Positions 1-9,049 of a stretch of DNA of 64,000 nucleotides are shown here, piece by piece. The stretch covers positions 1,364,001 through 1,428,000 of the forward strand of contig NZ_CP114036.1 in NCBI RefSeq assembly GCF_026898115.1. The letters are read 5' to 3'. The first letter of the stretch is position 1. Every line of letters begins with the position of its first letter. Both the position numbers and the translations under genes were made by a program. The notes beneath the pieces are model-generated. The model saw only the letters and a list, made by a program, of their open reading frames with translations, searched no databases and was not told the origin of the DNA. This stretch comes from Streptomyces sp. S465 (GTDB taxonomy: Bacteria > Actinomycetota > Actinomycetes > Streptomycetales > Streptomycetaceae).

Positions 1-101
1 GTCTCGTCGGCGGCTCCCCGCCGGTGGCGCCGCTCTTGGTCGTGCGCGCGTGGGGTACTCGTGCGGGGTGTGACCGCGCTGCCCGCGTCGGGAGGACGAC
101 C

Positions 102-632
102 ATGGCTGTACCGGCCGCGACCCGCTCCGGCGGCATCCCCGAGCCGCCGTGGCTCGGGATCTACCTCAACGACCACCTGGCCGCCGCCACCGCCGGGCTG
201 GTGCTGGCCCGGCGGATGACCCGTGGGCACCGGCGCTCGGCGTACGGCGGTGAGCTGGCGAGGCTCACCGCGCAGTTCGCCCAGGACCGCAGGTCACTGC
301 TGTGGTGCATGGCATCGCTCGACATCCCCGTCCGGCGCGCCAAGGTCTACGCGGCGCGGGTGGCCGGGCGTGCCACCCGGCTGGCGCCGGGTGGTCGGCC
401 ACGGCGGCGTTCCGGGGTGAACACGCTGGTGGGGCTGGAGGCGCTGCGGATGGGGGTGGAGGGCAAGGCGCTGCTGTGGCGCTCGCTGCTCGCGGTGGCC
501 GTCCATGACACCCGGCTGCGCACGGACCGGCTCGCCGATCTGCTGGAGCGGGCCGGGCGGCAGCTCACCGCCTTGGACTCGCTGCACGCGCGGGCCGCCT
601 CGGCGCTGTTGTCCTCCCGGGCCCCGGGGTAG
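102..632 (+). CDS. Hypothetical mostly helical protein
   Basis: A 176-residue protein that I do not assign to a named family. I chose ATG 102 because GGAGG lies just upstream (91-95); an in-frame start at 24 has no such site. The protein is rich in Ala, Leu and Arg and looks all-helical, with no signal peptide and no membrane segment. The repeated long helices with conserved-looking Asp, Glu and His (YLNDHLAAATAG near the N terminus, LHARAAS near the C terminus) resemble a four-helix or ferritin-like bundle, but I see no clear metal-binding motif. It runs in the same direction as the FAD/Rieske oxidoreductase 42 bases downstream and may be co-transcribed with it. The function is unknown. Confidence 0.7.
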   Translation: MAVPAATRSGGIPEPPWLGIYLNDHLAAATAGLVLARRMTRGHRRSAYGGELARLTAQFAQDRRSLLWCMASLDIPVRRAKVYAARVAGRATRLAPGGRPRRRSGVNTLVGLEALRMGVEGKALLWRSLLAVAVHDTRLRTDRLADLLERAGRQLTALDSLHARAASALLSSRAPG

Positions 633-674
633 GTGTGCACGCTTCGGTGCGGCGTCGACGGGCACTCGGGGCCG

Positions 675-2201
675 ATGAGTGAACTTCCTGGAGTGTTCGA
701 GTCGTACTGGATGGGCACCGCGCCGCCCGGTGCCCCGCATCCGGCCCTGACCTCGGATGTGGAGGTCGATGTCGCGGTTGTCGGTGCCGGTGTCGCGGGG
801 CTCGCCACCGCCTGGGAGCTGACCCGCGCCGGGTACCGCGTGGCCGTGCTGGAGGCCGGCCGGATCGCGGCGGGTGTCACCGGCCACACCACCGCCAAGC
901 TCACGGCGCTGCATACGCTGGTCTACGACCGGCTGCGCCGCACCCGGGGCCCGGAGGGCGCCCGGTTGTACGCGCGGTCGCAGTCCGACGCCGTCGAGCG
1001 GGTGGCGGCTGTCACGGCCGAGCTCGGTATCGACTGCGAGCTGGAGCGGGTCCCGGCGTTCACCTATGTCGAGGACCCGGCGCGCACCGACGAGGTCCGT
1101 GCCGAGGCGGAGGCCGCCTGCGAGGCGGGGCTGCCGGCCTCGTACGTGACGGAGACCGGGCTGCCGTACCCGGTCGCGGGCGCGGTCCGGATCGAGGATC
1201 AGGCGCAGTTCCATCCGCGCGCATATCTCCTGGCGCTCGCCGAGGATCTGCGCGCCCGCGGCGGGCGGATCCATGAGCACACCCGCGCCACCGGTCTGGC
1301 GGAGGGCACCCCGTGCCGGGTCACCACGGAGAGCGGGGCGGTGGTGACGGCCGGGGACGTGGTGATCGCCACCCACTATCCGGTGTTCGACAGGGCGCTG
1401 CTGTTCGCCCGGCTCGCGACGCACCGCGAACTCGTGGTGGCCGCTCCCCTCCCCGCCGACCGGGACCCCCAGGGCACGTACATCACCCCGGAGCAGCACA
1501 CCCGGTCGGTGCGCACCGCGCCGTACCGGGACGGGCGGCGGCTGCTGATCGTGACCGGGGAGTCCTTCAAGCCCGGCACCGGGGACACCCCGGAACGGTT
1601 CGAGCGGCTGGCCGCATGGGCCCGGGAGCGCTTCCCCGGCGTGGAGATCACCCACCGCTGGGCCGCCCAGGACAACGACCCCACCGACACCGTGCCGCTG
1701 GTCGGCCCCTTCCACCCCGGCGCCCGCCACACCTATGTGGCGACGGGCTTCGGCGGCTGGGGCCTGAGCGGCGGCATCATGGCGGGCCGGCTGCTCACCG
1801 CGCTGATCGGCGGTGAGCGGCCGCCGTGGGCCGGGCTGTACGACCCCCGGCGGCTGCGGACCGCGCTGCGCGAGGCCCCGGCGCTGATCAGCCATCAGGT
1901 CCAGGTCGGGCGGCATTTCATCGGCGACCGGCTCAGCACGGCGCGCGCCGGGACGGTCGACCGGATCGCGCCGGGCACCGGGGCCGTGGCCCGGCTGGAC
2001 GGGCGGCACTGTGCCGTCTACCGGGACGAGGACGGCCAGGCGCACGCGGTCTCGGCCCGCTGCACCCATATGGGCTGCCTGGTCGCGTTCAACGCCGCCG
2101 AGCGGGCCTGGGAGTGCCCCTGTCACGGCTCCCGCTTCGGCACCGACGGCCGGGTGCTCCAGGGCCCGGCCAACCGGCCGCTGGAGCGGCGCGACATCTG
2201 A
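675..2201 (+). CDS. FAD-dependent oxidoreductase fused to a Rieske [2Fe-2S] domain
   Basis: A 508-residue two-domain protein. The N-terminal part is a DadA/glycine-oxidase-type amine oxidoreductase with the dinucleotide motif GAGVAG at residues 37-42 and a second FAD-contact region (YVATGFGGWG) near residue 355. The C-terminal part, about residues 425-508, is a Rieske domain with CTHMGC and CPCHGS pairs near residues 463-468 and 481-486, giving two Cys and two His cluster ligands. This FAD-plus-Rieske architecture is known in many actinobacteria; it presumably oxidises a small amine or alcohol and passes electrons through the cluster, but the substrate is not known. ATG 675 is preferred over 633 because the fold begins there. 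DUF5133 follows 81 bases downstream. Confidence 0.88.
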   Translation: MSELPGVFESYWMGTAPPGAPHPALTSDVEVDVAVVGAGVAGLATAWELTRAGYRVAVLEAGRIAAGVTGHTTAKLTALHTLVYDRLRRTRGPEGARLYARSQSDAVERVAAVTAELGIDCELERVPAFTYVEDPARTDEVRAEAEAACEAGLPASYVTETGLPYPVAGAVRIEDQAQFHPRAYLLALAEDLRARGGRIHEHTRATGLAEGTPCRVTTESGAVVTAGDVVIATHYPVFDRALLFARLATHRELVVAAPLPADRDPQGTYITPEQHTRSVRTAPYRDGRRLLIVTGESFKPGTGDTPERFERLAAWARERFPGVEITHRWAAQDNDPTDTVPLVGPFHPGARHTYVATGFGGWGLSGGIMAGRLLTALIGGERPPWAGLYDPRRLRTALREAPALISHQVQVGRHFIGDRLSTARAGTVDRIAPGTGAVARLDGRHCAVYRDEDGQAHAVSARCTHMGCLVAFNAAERAWECPCHGSRFGTDGRVLQGPANRPLERRDI

Positions 2202-2282
2202 TCCCGTCGGACAGCACATGGCCCCGGGCCATCCGGGTACACGCGCTGACGTCACCCCGCCGACTGAGAAAGGACCACTCCC

Positions 2283-2531
2283 GTGCTGATGGCCCACCCG
2301 GTCGTCCTTCAGAACCTCATCGAGCAGTACGAAACGCTCCGGATGCTGCACGCCGAGTCGGGCGGCACCGAGGTACGGCAGCGGATGGACGACCTCGCCT
2401 ACACGCTGTGCGTCTCCACCGGGACACGGGATGTGGACGCCGCCCTCATCGCCGCCCGGCACCAGCTGCCCGGCGCCCGGGTGGAGGACGACTCGGCCCT
2501 CACGGCCGGGGCGGGCACACCGGGCGCCTGA
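2283..2531 (+). CDS. DUF5133-family small protein
   Basis: An 82-residue protein with the layout of the Streptomyces DUF5133 family: a hydrophobic N terminus (AHPVVLQNLIEQYETL), a short helical hairpin, and the segment YTLCVSTGTRDVDAALIAAR near residues 40-59. It starts at GTG 2283 behind an AAAGGA site; ATG 2289 is an alternative start. The family is small, soluble and uncharacterised, and occurs in many copies in Streptomyces, often near stress or sporulation genes. Here it follows the FAD/Rieske gene and faces the convergent lipoprotein gene. No catalytic residues are evident. Confidence 0.75.
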   Translation: MLMAHPVVLQNLIEQYETLRMLHAESGGTEVRQRMDDLAYTLCVSTGTRDVDAALIAARHQLPGARVEDDSALTAGAGTPGA

Positions 2532-2569
2532 GCCCGGTGTGCCGCCCACGGTGCGGGCGCCCGGCCGGG

Positions 2570-3496
2570 TCAGCCCTCGACGCCCTCCGTCAGCTCGGAG
2601 AGGTCCATGGTCTGGTCGGCCGGCGGCGCCTTCACGGTGACCGGCTCGTTGAGACCGGAGAAGGTCATGGTCATGTCGAGCGGGCCCTTGTCCCCCTTGC
2701 CGCGCATGCGGAACCGCTTGGTGTGGCCGTCCGGGTCGACCCACATGTCCATGGACATCCGGTCGATCCCCATCTCCTCGTACGCCTTGAGGCTCTTCTC
2801 GCGGCGCTCGCGGGTGGCCGCGTCCTCGCCCTTCAGGCTCTTGCGCATCTGGCTGAGGGTGATGGTGCCCCGGTAGTGCGTGGTGCGCACCCCGTCGATC
2901 GTCTCCTCGCCGACCCGCTTCACATCGTCGGCGCCGGAGAGGAAGGCCGAGTCGTCGGCCGGGTTCCGGTCCGCCTGGCGGGAGAGCGAACCGCCGCTCA
3001 GCGCGCCGGTCTGCTTCTCGTCCATGGCCGACATGTCGAACTTGAGCCAGCTCTTGCCGTCCAGCTCGCCGGCGGCCTCCTTGCCCCCGTTGAGGTACAT
3101 CGCCCCGTCCAGCAGCCGGATCTCCACCGCCGCGTCGGCGCCCTGGCCGGCCGCGCGCATCTTCATGCTGACCGCGACCGGCTTGGTGCTCATCGCCGCC
3201 TCGCCCTCGATCCGCCCGTCCTCGGGGGTCGTTCCGGTCATCCGGTAGCGGAACGAGGTGAGCTTCTCGCTCTTCTTCGCGGCCGCCCGTACGGCCGCCG
3301 CCGGCGCCATCCGCACCTGCTCCGAGGACGTGTCCGCCGACTTGCCCGCCGTCTTGTCGTCCGACCCGGAGGACCCGCAGCCGACCGCGCCGCCGCAGAG
3401 CAGCACGCCGGCGAGGACGGCACCGGCCGCCCTGGTGCCCGCGCCGTGTCCCTTGCCGCGCCCCGCGCCATGTCTCTCATGTACGACCATGGCCAT
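2570..3496 (-). CDS. Secreted lipoprotein of LppX/LprAFG-like (LolA-fold) type
   Basis: About 308 residues with a basic N-region, a short hydrophobic stretch and a lipobox ending GGAVGC, giving a likely lipidated Cys40. A linker rich in Ser, Gly and Lys follows. The rest is polar, with alternating strand-like segments (SFRYRMTGTT, GTITLSQMRKSL, MSMDMWVDPDGH) typical of the actinobacterial LppX/LprG and DUF6612 proteins that adopt an unclosed beta-barrel fold binding lipids. It should sit on the outer face of the cytoplasmic membrane. ATG 3496 is chosen because an AAGGGG site lies 9 bases upstream; GTG 3505 is also possible. It is transcribed divergently from the SpoIIE phosphatase at 3885. 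The ligand is unknown. Confidence 0.82.
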   Translation of the reverse strand: MAMVVHERHGAGRGKGHGAGTRAAGAVLAGVLLCGGAVGCGSSGSDDKTAGKSADTSSEQVRMAPAAAVRAAAKKSEKLTSFRYRMTGTTPEDGRIEGEAAMSTKPVAVSMKMRAAGQGADAAVEIRLLDGAMYLNGGKEAAGELDGKSWLKFDMSAMDEKQTGALSGGSLSRQADRNPADDSAFLSGADDVKRVGEETIDGVRTTHYRGTITLSQMRKSLKGEDAATRERREKSLKAYEEMGIDRMSMDMWVDPDGHTKRFRMRGKGDKGPLDMTMTFSGLNEPVTVKAPPADQTMDLSELTEGVEG

Positions 3497-3505
3497 GAAC
3501 CCCAC

Positions 3506-3884
3506 CCCTTGCGGAACTTCTGTTCGTTTCTTGTGCTCCGGGACAGTACCAGCAGCCGGCGACAGTCACCCGCGGGCACCGGCCCGGAGGAGCCGGAGAT
3601 CGCCGCGGGTTTCCCGTGGTCAAGGCGCTGGAGCGTAACTACAGTGGCGATCGGGCCGTGGGAACGGCGGACGTCGTCGTCCCGGCCGGACGGGCTGGTG
3701 TACGAGTTCCCGGTCGACTCCTGGCCGGCGGCTCCCCGACCGTAGTGCCGCGCACCGTGTGCCGACACCTCTCCCCGTCGGCATACTCGAAGACGCGGCC
3801 ATTGGTTCACTCTCCGCCGAGGGCGCCGTGGTGGGGCGTCGCCCCGCTCTCGGCGGAAGTCCGGGGCAAGGGTGAGATGACGAC
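3506..3884. promoter_or_regulatory. Divergent intergenic region, lipoprotein versus SpoIIE phosphatase
   Basis: This 379-base stretch separates two divergent genes and must carry both promoters. I could not pick convincing -35/-10 pairs. An AAGGGTGAG sequence shortly before ATG 3885 is a plausible ribosome binding site for the phosphatase gene, and AAGGGG at 3506-3511 (read on the minus strand) serves the lipoprotein gene. No convincing gene was seen in either strand. Confidence 0.4.
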
Positions 3885-6347
3885 ATGACGCGACCGGACA
3901 CCCCGTGGCACGAGCGGTCCGTCCGGTCGGGCGATCTCCTCGGCGAGGAGGCCACCGCCAGGGCCACGGTCGACGAGCACGGCATCGTCACGCGGTGGAA
4001 CGAGGCTGCCCGTGGGCTGCTCGGTTACCGCCCCGCCGACATCGTGGGCAGGCCCGCGGCCGATCTGCTCCACGACGCCTCGCACGCCCGCGCCGAGGTG
4101 CGCAACGCGCTGCGCTCGGCCTCCCCGCCCAACCGGCTGAACGGCCGGGCCACCCTGCTGCGCCACGACGGCTCCACCCTGGACGTGCGGCTGCTGGCAC
4201 ACCGCCGCACCTCGGAGACCGGGGCCCCCGAGTGGCTGATCGTCTCCGCCCCGCCGTGCGCCGGACACCCCGCCGAGGAGGACGAGGAGCTGATGCGGCG
4301 CTCCTTCCTCCAGGCGCCGTGCACGATGGCGGTCTACGACGCCGGGCTGCGGCTGCGCTGGGCCAACCGCGACATGGAGCAGGTGATGGAGCTGACCCAG
4401 GAGGAGATGCGGGGCCTGCGGATCTCGGAGATCATGCCCGGTCCGGAGTCCGAGGTGGCCGAGCACGCGATCCGGCGGGTGCTGGAGACGGGTGACGAGC
4501 AGTTCCTGGAGCTGTCCACGGTCATGCCCGGCGACCCCCGCCTCTTCGCCTGGTCCACCGTCGTCTCGCCGCTGCGCGACCCCCGGGGGCGGGTGGCGGC
4601 CGTGGCGCTGACCGCCCTCGACACGACCGCCCAGCGGGCCGCCCGGCGGCGGCTGGCGCTGCTCAACGAGGCCAGCGTCCGCATCGGCAGCACCCTGGAC
4701 ATCGACCGGACCGCGCAGGAGCTGGCCGATGTGGCCGTCCCCGCGCTCGCCGACTTCGTGGCGGTCGATCTGCTGCCCGCGGTGCACGACGGCGGCGAAC
4801 CGCGCCCCGGCCCGCAGGGCGGCCATGTGCTGCTGCGCCGGGTCGCCCGCCAGTCGATCTACGAGGGCTGCCCGGAAGCCGTGCTGCGGCCGGGGCAGCT
4901 GGCCTCCTACCCCGAATACTCCCCCGAAGCCGAGTGCCTGGTGGCCGAGCGGGGCCTGCTGCACAAGATCACCGATCCCGGCGTCGCCCGATGGGCCGAC
5001 GAGGCACCGGAGCGGGCCGCCATGATCCGGCGGTTCGGATTCCACTCCGCGATGGCCGTTCCGCTGCGGGCCCGCGGCGCCACCCTCGGCGTGGCCAGCT
5101 TCTCCCGGCACCGCCGCCCCGAACCGTTCGAGCAGGACGATCTGCTGCTCGCCGAGGAGATGACGGCCAGGGCCGCCGTCTGCGTCGACAACGCCCGGCG
5201 GTACACCCGCGAGCGCCACACCGCGCTGGCCCTTCAGCGCAGTCTGCTGCCGCGCACCCTGCCCGAGAGCGCCGCGGTGGAGGTCGCCTCCAGCTATCTG
5301 CCGGCCGGCTACCGGTCCGGGGTGGGCGGCGACTGGTTCGACGTCATCCAGCTGTCGGGCGCGCGGGTCGCCCTGGTCGTCGGCGATGTGGTGGGCCATG
5401 GCGTCCAGGCGTCGGCCACCATGGGCCGGCTGCGGACCGCGGTGCGCACCCTCGCCGATGTCGATCTCGCCCCCGATGAGCTGCTCACCCATCTGGACGA
5501 TCTGGTGAACCTGCTGTCCGGGGAGACGGAGAGCGGTGCGGACGGTCCGGGCGTGGCGGAGGAGGACGGCGGGGAGATCGGCGCGACCTGCCTGTACGCG
5601 GTCTACGACCCGGTCTCCCGCCGCTGCTCCCTGGCCCGCGCCGGGCATCCGCCGCCCGTACTGGTGACGCCGGACCACACCACCACCCTGCTCGACCTCC
5701 CCGGCGGACCGCCGCTGGGCCTGGGCAGCCTGCCGTTCGAGAGGGTCGACCTGGAACTGCCGGAGGGCAGCCTGCTGGCCCTCTACACCGACGGCCTGAT
5801 CGAGTCCCACGACCGGGACATCGACCAGACGATCGGCACGCTGCGCACCACGCTCGCCCAGCCCGCGGACTCGCTGGACGGCCTCTGCCAGGCGGTGCTG
5901 GCCACACTGCTCCCCAGCCGCCCCACCGACGACGTCGCCCTGCTCCTGGCCCGCACCCGGGCCCTGGACGCGGACCGGGTGGCCACCTGGGAGCTGCCGT
6001 ACGACCCGGCCGTGGTGGCCCGCGCCCGCCGGGACGCCGCCGAGCGGCTGGCCGCATGGGGTTTCGGAGAGGCCGCCTTCACCATGGAGCTGGTGGTCAG
6101 CGAGCTGGTCACCAACGCCATCCGGCACGCCACGCCGCCCATCGGGCTGCGGCTGATCCATGACCGGGCGGTGATCTGCGAGGTCTCCGACGGCAGCCGT
6201 ACCGCACCGCATCTGCGCCGGGCCCGCGGCTTCGACGAGGGCGGCCGCGGACTGCTGCTGGTGGCCCAGCTGACCGAGAGCTGGGGCACCCGCCAGACCG
6301 AGACCGGCAAGACCATCTGGGCCGAGGTGGCCACGTCCGCCCTCTAG
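3885..6347 (+). CDS. PAS-PAS-GAF-SpoIIE phosphatase with C-terminal HATPase (anti-sigma kinase-like) domain
   Basis: An 820-residue cytoplasmic signalling protein. In order: PAS domain about 22-110 (WNEAARGLLGYRPADIVG), a second PAS about 135-245, a GAF domain about 257-435 (ALLNEASVRIGSTLDIDRTA), a PP2C/SpoIIE phosphatase about 447-690 (LQRSLLPR; GVGGDWFDV; VVGDVVGHG, which supplies metal-binding acidic residues), and a HATPase_c domain about 705-818 (VSELVTNAIRHA, GGRGLLLVAQL). This layout is typical of Streptomyces regulators that dephosphorylate anti-anti-sigma factors while the HATPase domain resembles their RsbW-like kinases, so one protein may hold both antagonistic activities of a partner-switching system. 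No sigma factor or STAS gene is adjacent. It is a close paralogue of the gene at 9883. Confidence 0.93.
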   Translation: MTRPDTPWHERSVRSGDLLGEEATARATVDEHGIVTRWNEAARGLLGYRPADIVGRPAADLLHDASHARAEVRNALRSASPPNRLNGRATLLRHDGSTLDVRLLAHRRTSETGAPEWLIVSAPPCAGHPAEEDEELMRRSFLQAPCTMAVYDAGLRLRWANRDMEQVMELTQEEMRGLRISEIMPGPESEVAEHAIRRVLETGDEQFLELSTVMPGDPRLFAWSTVVSPLRDPRGRVAAVALTALDTTAQRAARRRLALLNEASVRIGSTLDIDRTAQELADVAVPALADFVAVDLLPAVHDGGEPRPGPQGGHVLLRRVARQSIYEGCPEAVLRPGQLASYPEYSPEAECLVAERGLLHKITDPGVARWADEAPERAAMIRRFGFHSAMAVPLRARGATLGVASFSRHRRPEPFEQDDLLLAEEMTARAAVCVDNARRYTRERHTALALQRSLLPRTLPESAAVEVASSYLPAGYRSGVGGDWFDVIQLSGARVALVVGDVVGHGVQASATMGRLRTAVRTLADVDLAPDELLTHLDDLVNLLSGETESGADGPGVAEEDGGEIGATCLYAVYDPVSRRCSLARAGHPPPVLVTPDHTTTLLDLPGGPPLGLGSLPFERVDLELPEGSLLALYTDGLIESHDRDIDQTIGTLRTTLAQPADSLDGLCQAVLATLLPSRPTDDVALLLARTRALDADRVATWELPYDPAVVARARRDAAERLAAWGFGEAAFTMELVVSELVTNAIRHATPPIGLRLIHDRAVICEVSDGSRTAPHLRRARGFDEGGRGLLLVAQLTESWGTRQTETGKTIWAEVATSAL

Positions 6348-6460
6348 CCAGGGTCCGGACAGGGCCTGGACGGCTGCCAGGCGGCCGCTCCCCCGGGCCG
6401 GCTTCACTACAATCGCGGGACGACGAAGCCCGGTTCAGCAGAGGCTGAAGGCTGCCATCC

Positions 6461-7771
6461 ATGCGTATCCAGCACCCACGCGACGCCGGTCCCCTGGCCG
6501 CGCTGAGCCCCGCCGAATCGGCCCGTCTCATGGCGGTGATCCGCGAGACGGCGCTGAGCCGGGGGCGGCTTCCGCTGCCCGCCCGCCCGGTGATCGGCGC
6601 GTCCTGGGACCGGATGCTGCGCCTGGGCCTCGACCCCGACCACGGCCGCGCCCCGCGGCCGCTGGGCCTGGACGAGCTGGAGCTGCGGAGGCGGCAGACC
6701 CGGCTGGCCGAGGTGCTGCCCACGCTGCACAGCGGGCTGCTGGAGGCCGCGGAGGCGGCCGGCCACATCATGATCATCGCCGATGCGGAGGGCCGCGTCC
6801 TGTGGATCGACGGCCATCGGGGCGTCCGCCGGCAGGCCGACGGCATCGCGCTCGTCGAGGGTTCGCACTGGGCCGAGGACGTCGCCGGGACCAGCGGCAT
6901 CGGCACCGCGCTCGCCGTGCGATCCCCGGTACGGGTGCATTCGGCGGAGCACTTCGTGAGCGCCTTCCACACCTGGAGCTGTGCCGCCGCCCCCGTGCAC
7001 GACGCACGGGACGGCCGGCTGCTGGGCGTCGTCGACATCAGCGGCCCGGCCGGGACCGCCCATCCGACGGTGCTCTCGCTGGTCACCGCGACCGCCCGGT
7101 GGGCCGAGGGTGAACTGCGGCTGGCCCACAGCCGGGAGCTGGAGGGCCTGCGGGCGGTCGCCGCGCCCCTCCTGGCACGAGTCCGTGGCAAGGCCGTCGT
7201 GGTCGACCGGCACGGCTGGGTCGCCGGGGTCACCGGGGTGACCCCGCGTGAGCGCCGGCTGCCGCTGCCCAAGGCGCCGTACGACGGGCCGGTGTGGCTG
7301 CCGGGGCTCGGCGCGTGCGCGGTGGAGCCGCTGCCCGGCGGCCATCTGCTGCGGGTGCTGGACGGCGAGACCCTCGAGGGGGGCGATCCGGCGGGCTGGG
7401 GCCATCTGCTGCTGGACCTGCGCCATCCGCACCGCTGGACCCTGACCTTCTCGGGGCCGTCGGGCACCTGGACGCATGAGCTCAGCGCCCGCCACGCGGA
7501 GGTGCTGCTGGTGCTCGCCGCGCACCCCGAGGGGCGCACGGCGGCGCAGCTGGCCCAGGACCTGTTCGGGGATGCGACGCGGACGGTGACCGTACGGGCC
7601 GCGGTGTCCCGGCTGCGCGGGCGCGTCGGGGCGGTGCTGGCGCACCGCCCCTACCGGATCGCCGAGAGCGTCCGCATCGACGTGGCGGCCCCGGACCGCC
7701 CCGCCGGACTGCTCCCGTTCAGCTCCGCCCCGGCCGTCGCCCGGCTGCGCGGCTCGCGCTCCCTCTTCTGA
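6461..7771 (+). CDS. GAF-domain transcriptional regulator (AcoR-like, lacking an AAA+ domain)
   Basis: A 436-residue protein. The N-terminal region (RPVIGASWDRMLRLGLDPD) and the GAF domain about 90-225 (ILVIADAEG-like core, SHWAEDVAGTSGIGTALA, HFVSAFHTWSCAAAPVHD) match AcoR/GAF activators, whose pattern EGxxWxExxxGTNxIGT is largely kept. The usual sigma-54 AAA+ module is absent. The C-terminal part about 345-420 (LSARHAEVLLVLAAHPEGRTAAQLAQDLFGD, then TVRAAVSRLRGR) looks like a winged-helix DNA-binding domain. This domain order is common in Streptomyces. It lies 113 bases behind the first phosphatase in the same direction and convergent to the asparaginase gene. The ligand is unknown. Confidence 0.82.
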   Translation: MRIQHPRDAGPLAALSPAESARLMAVIRETALSRGRLPLPARPVIGASWDRMLRLGLDPDHGRAPRPLGLDELELRRRQTRLAEVLPTLHSGLLEAAEAAGHIMIIADAEGRVLWIDGHRGVRRQADGIALVEGSHWAEDVAGTSGIGTALAVRSPVRVHSAEHFVSAFHTWSCAAAPVHDARDGRLLGVVDISGPAGTAHPTVLSLVTATARWAEGELRLAHSRELEGLRAVAAPLLARVRGKAVVVDRHGWVAGVTGVTPRERRLPLPKAPYDGPVWLPGLGACAVEPLPGGHLLRVLDGETLEGGDPAGWGHLLLDLRHPHRWTLTFSGPSGTWTHELSARHAEVLLVLAAHPEGRTAAQLAQDLFGDATRTVTVRAAVSRLRGRVGAVLAHRPYRIAESVRIDVAAPDRPAGLLPFSSAPAVARLRGSRSLF

Positions 7772-7814
7772 GGATCGGGGCGACGGTCTTTTGAGGCTCG
7801 GGGCGCGGTTCCCG

Positions 7815-8849
7815 TCAGGCGGCGGGCGGGGCCAGGAGAGCGGTGGGGTGCAGACAGCCGACGGTGACCCCGCCGCCGTGCACGGGCGTGGTGGCGAACT
7901 CGGTGAGGGCACCGGGGTCGACACCGCAGTGGGCGAGGGCCGCTGCGGTCACCGGCATCCGGGCGCGGTCGGCACCGTCGGCGATCTTCACGGCGACGGC
8001 CCGTCCGTCGGGCAGTGCCGCGATCTGCACGCCCTCGAAGCCGTCCTTGGCGATCAGACCTGGTACGGCGCGCATCAGCCGGGCCACATCCCGGTCGCTG
8101 CCGGACGCCATGTCCGGGTGGGCGCGCAGGGCGGCCGCCACCCGGCCCTCGGGGGTGTCCGCCGCGCCCGAGGCGATCCGGGCCGCGGCCGTGGCGAGCC
8201 CGCGCAGGGAGACGGAGAACAGCGGCGCACCGCAGCCGTCGACGGTGACCCGGGCGACGCGCTGCCCGGTGAGGTCCTCCACGGTCTCGGCGATCAGCCG
8301 TTGCAGCGGATGGGCCGGGTCGAGGTAGTCGGCCAGCGGCCAGCCGCGCAGCTGGGCGGTGAGCAGCATCGCGGCGTGCTTGCCGGAGCAGTTCTGGGCC
8401 AGCCGGGTGGGCTCGCCGCCGTCGCGCAGCCAGGCGTCGCGCTCGGCGGCGCCGTACGGCAGGTCGGGGACGTTGCGCAGATCGGCCTCGGTGAGCCCGG
8501 CCCGGTCGAGGATGCGGCGCGCTCCGTCCAGGTGGCGCCGCTGGCCGGAGTGGCTGGCGGCGGTGAGCGACAGCAGCTCCCCCTCCAGCGGCAGCCCGGC
8601 CCGCAGCAGCCCGACGGCCTGGACGGGCTTGAGCGCGGAGCGCGGGTAGAAGGCCGCGTCGATGTCGCCGGCCTGGAACTCGACCCGGCCGTCGGCGCCC
8701 AGGACGACGACCGAGCCGTGGTGGACGCCCTCGATGACCCCGCCGCGTACGACATGGGCGAGCGGCACATGGCGGGGTTCGCGGATGGCGGGGGGCTCGG
8801 CGGGGGTGCGGCGGGTCGCGTCGATGGTCCGTCCGAGGGGGATGTTCAT
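7815..8849 (-). CDS. L-asparaginase II family (Rhizobium etli AnsA/ReAV-type) amidohydrolase
   Basis: A 344-residue enzyme of the Asparaginase_II family (unrelated to E. coli AnsB), expected to hydrolyse L-asparagine to aspartate and ammonia. The residues established for the R. etli enzyme are present: the Ser-x-x-Lys pair in RSALKPVQ (S71, K74), SHSG (S99/S101), the metal-site CSGK (C154, K157), the Cys in DGCGAP, and a downstream IAKDGF lysine. ATG 8849 opens the conserved part of the chain. It lies 200 bases behind a FadR-like repressor gene on the same strand, so the repressor probably controls it. A strong hairpin sits between the two genes. Its exact substrate preference cannot be read from sequence. 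Confidence 0.88.
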   Translation of the reverse strand: MNIPLGRTIDATRRTPAEPPAIREPRHVPLAHVVRGGVIEGVHHGSVVVLGADGRVEFQAGDIDAAFYPRSALKPVQAVGLLRAGLPLEGELLSLTAASHSGQRRHLDGARRILDRAGLTEADLRNVPDLPYGAAERDAWLRDGGEPTRLAQNCSGKHAAMLLTAQLRGWPLADYLDPAHPLQRLIAETVEDLTGQRVARVTVDGCGAPLFSVSLRGLATAAARIASGAADTPEGRVAAALRAHPDMASGSDRDVARLMRAVPGLIAKDGFEGVQIAALPDGRAVAVKIADGADRARMPVTAAALAHCGVDPGALTEFATTPVHGGGVTVGCLHPTALLAPPAA

Positions 8850-8960
8850 GGTGGTGCTCTCGTGGTCGGGGGTGTTCGGGGCGCGGTCGGGGTGGTCACG
8901 GCGCGCCGGTGTGGTCGCGGCGGGTGTCGGAGGTGTCCGCGGCGTGTCGGAGTGGTCGCG

Positions 8961-8981
8961 GTCGGCCCGGCGCGGGCCGAC
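8961..8981 (-). terminator. Perfect GC-rich hairpin between fadR-like and asparaginase genes
   Basis: A 9-bp perfect inverted repeat (GTCGGCCCG and CGGGCCGAC) with a 3-base loop. It lies 80 bases after the repressor stop codon and 110 bases before the asparaginase start. There is no U tract, as is usual in high-GC actinobacteria. It could terminate or attenuate transcription between the two genes. Confidence 0.5.
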
Positions 8982-9049
8982 CGGCCCGGTGCCGTCGGCG
9001 GTGCGCTCACCGGAGGAACGCTCGCCGCCCGCCGGAGGGGACTGCTCGT

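Noticed and set aside
294..2744. Minus-strand open frame of 816 codons opposite the FAD/Rieske gene
   Set aside because: Its translation is a Gly/Arg/Pro/Val-rich string with no domain pattern; it is a mirror of GC-rich third positions of the real genes on the plus strand.
1826..3745. Plus-strand open frame of 639 codons
   Set aside because: Crosses from the FAD/Rieske gene into the antisense of the lipoprotein gene; no consistent homology-like pattern.
3807..6407. Minus-strand open frame of 866 codons opposite the first phosphatase
   Set aside because: Low-complexity Gly/Ala/Gln/Arg translation and complete overlap with a protein that has five clear domains on the other strand.
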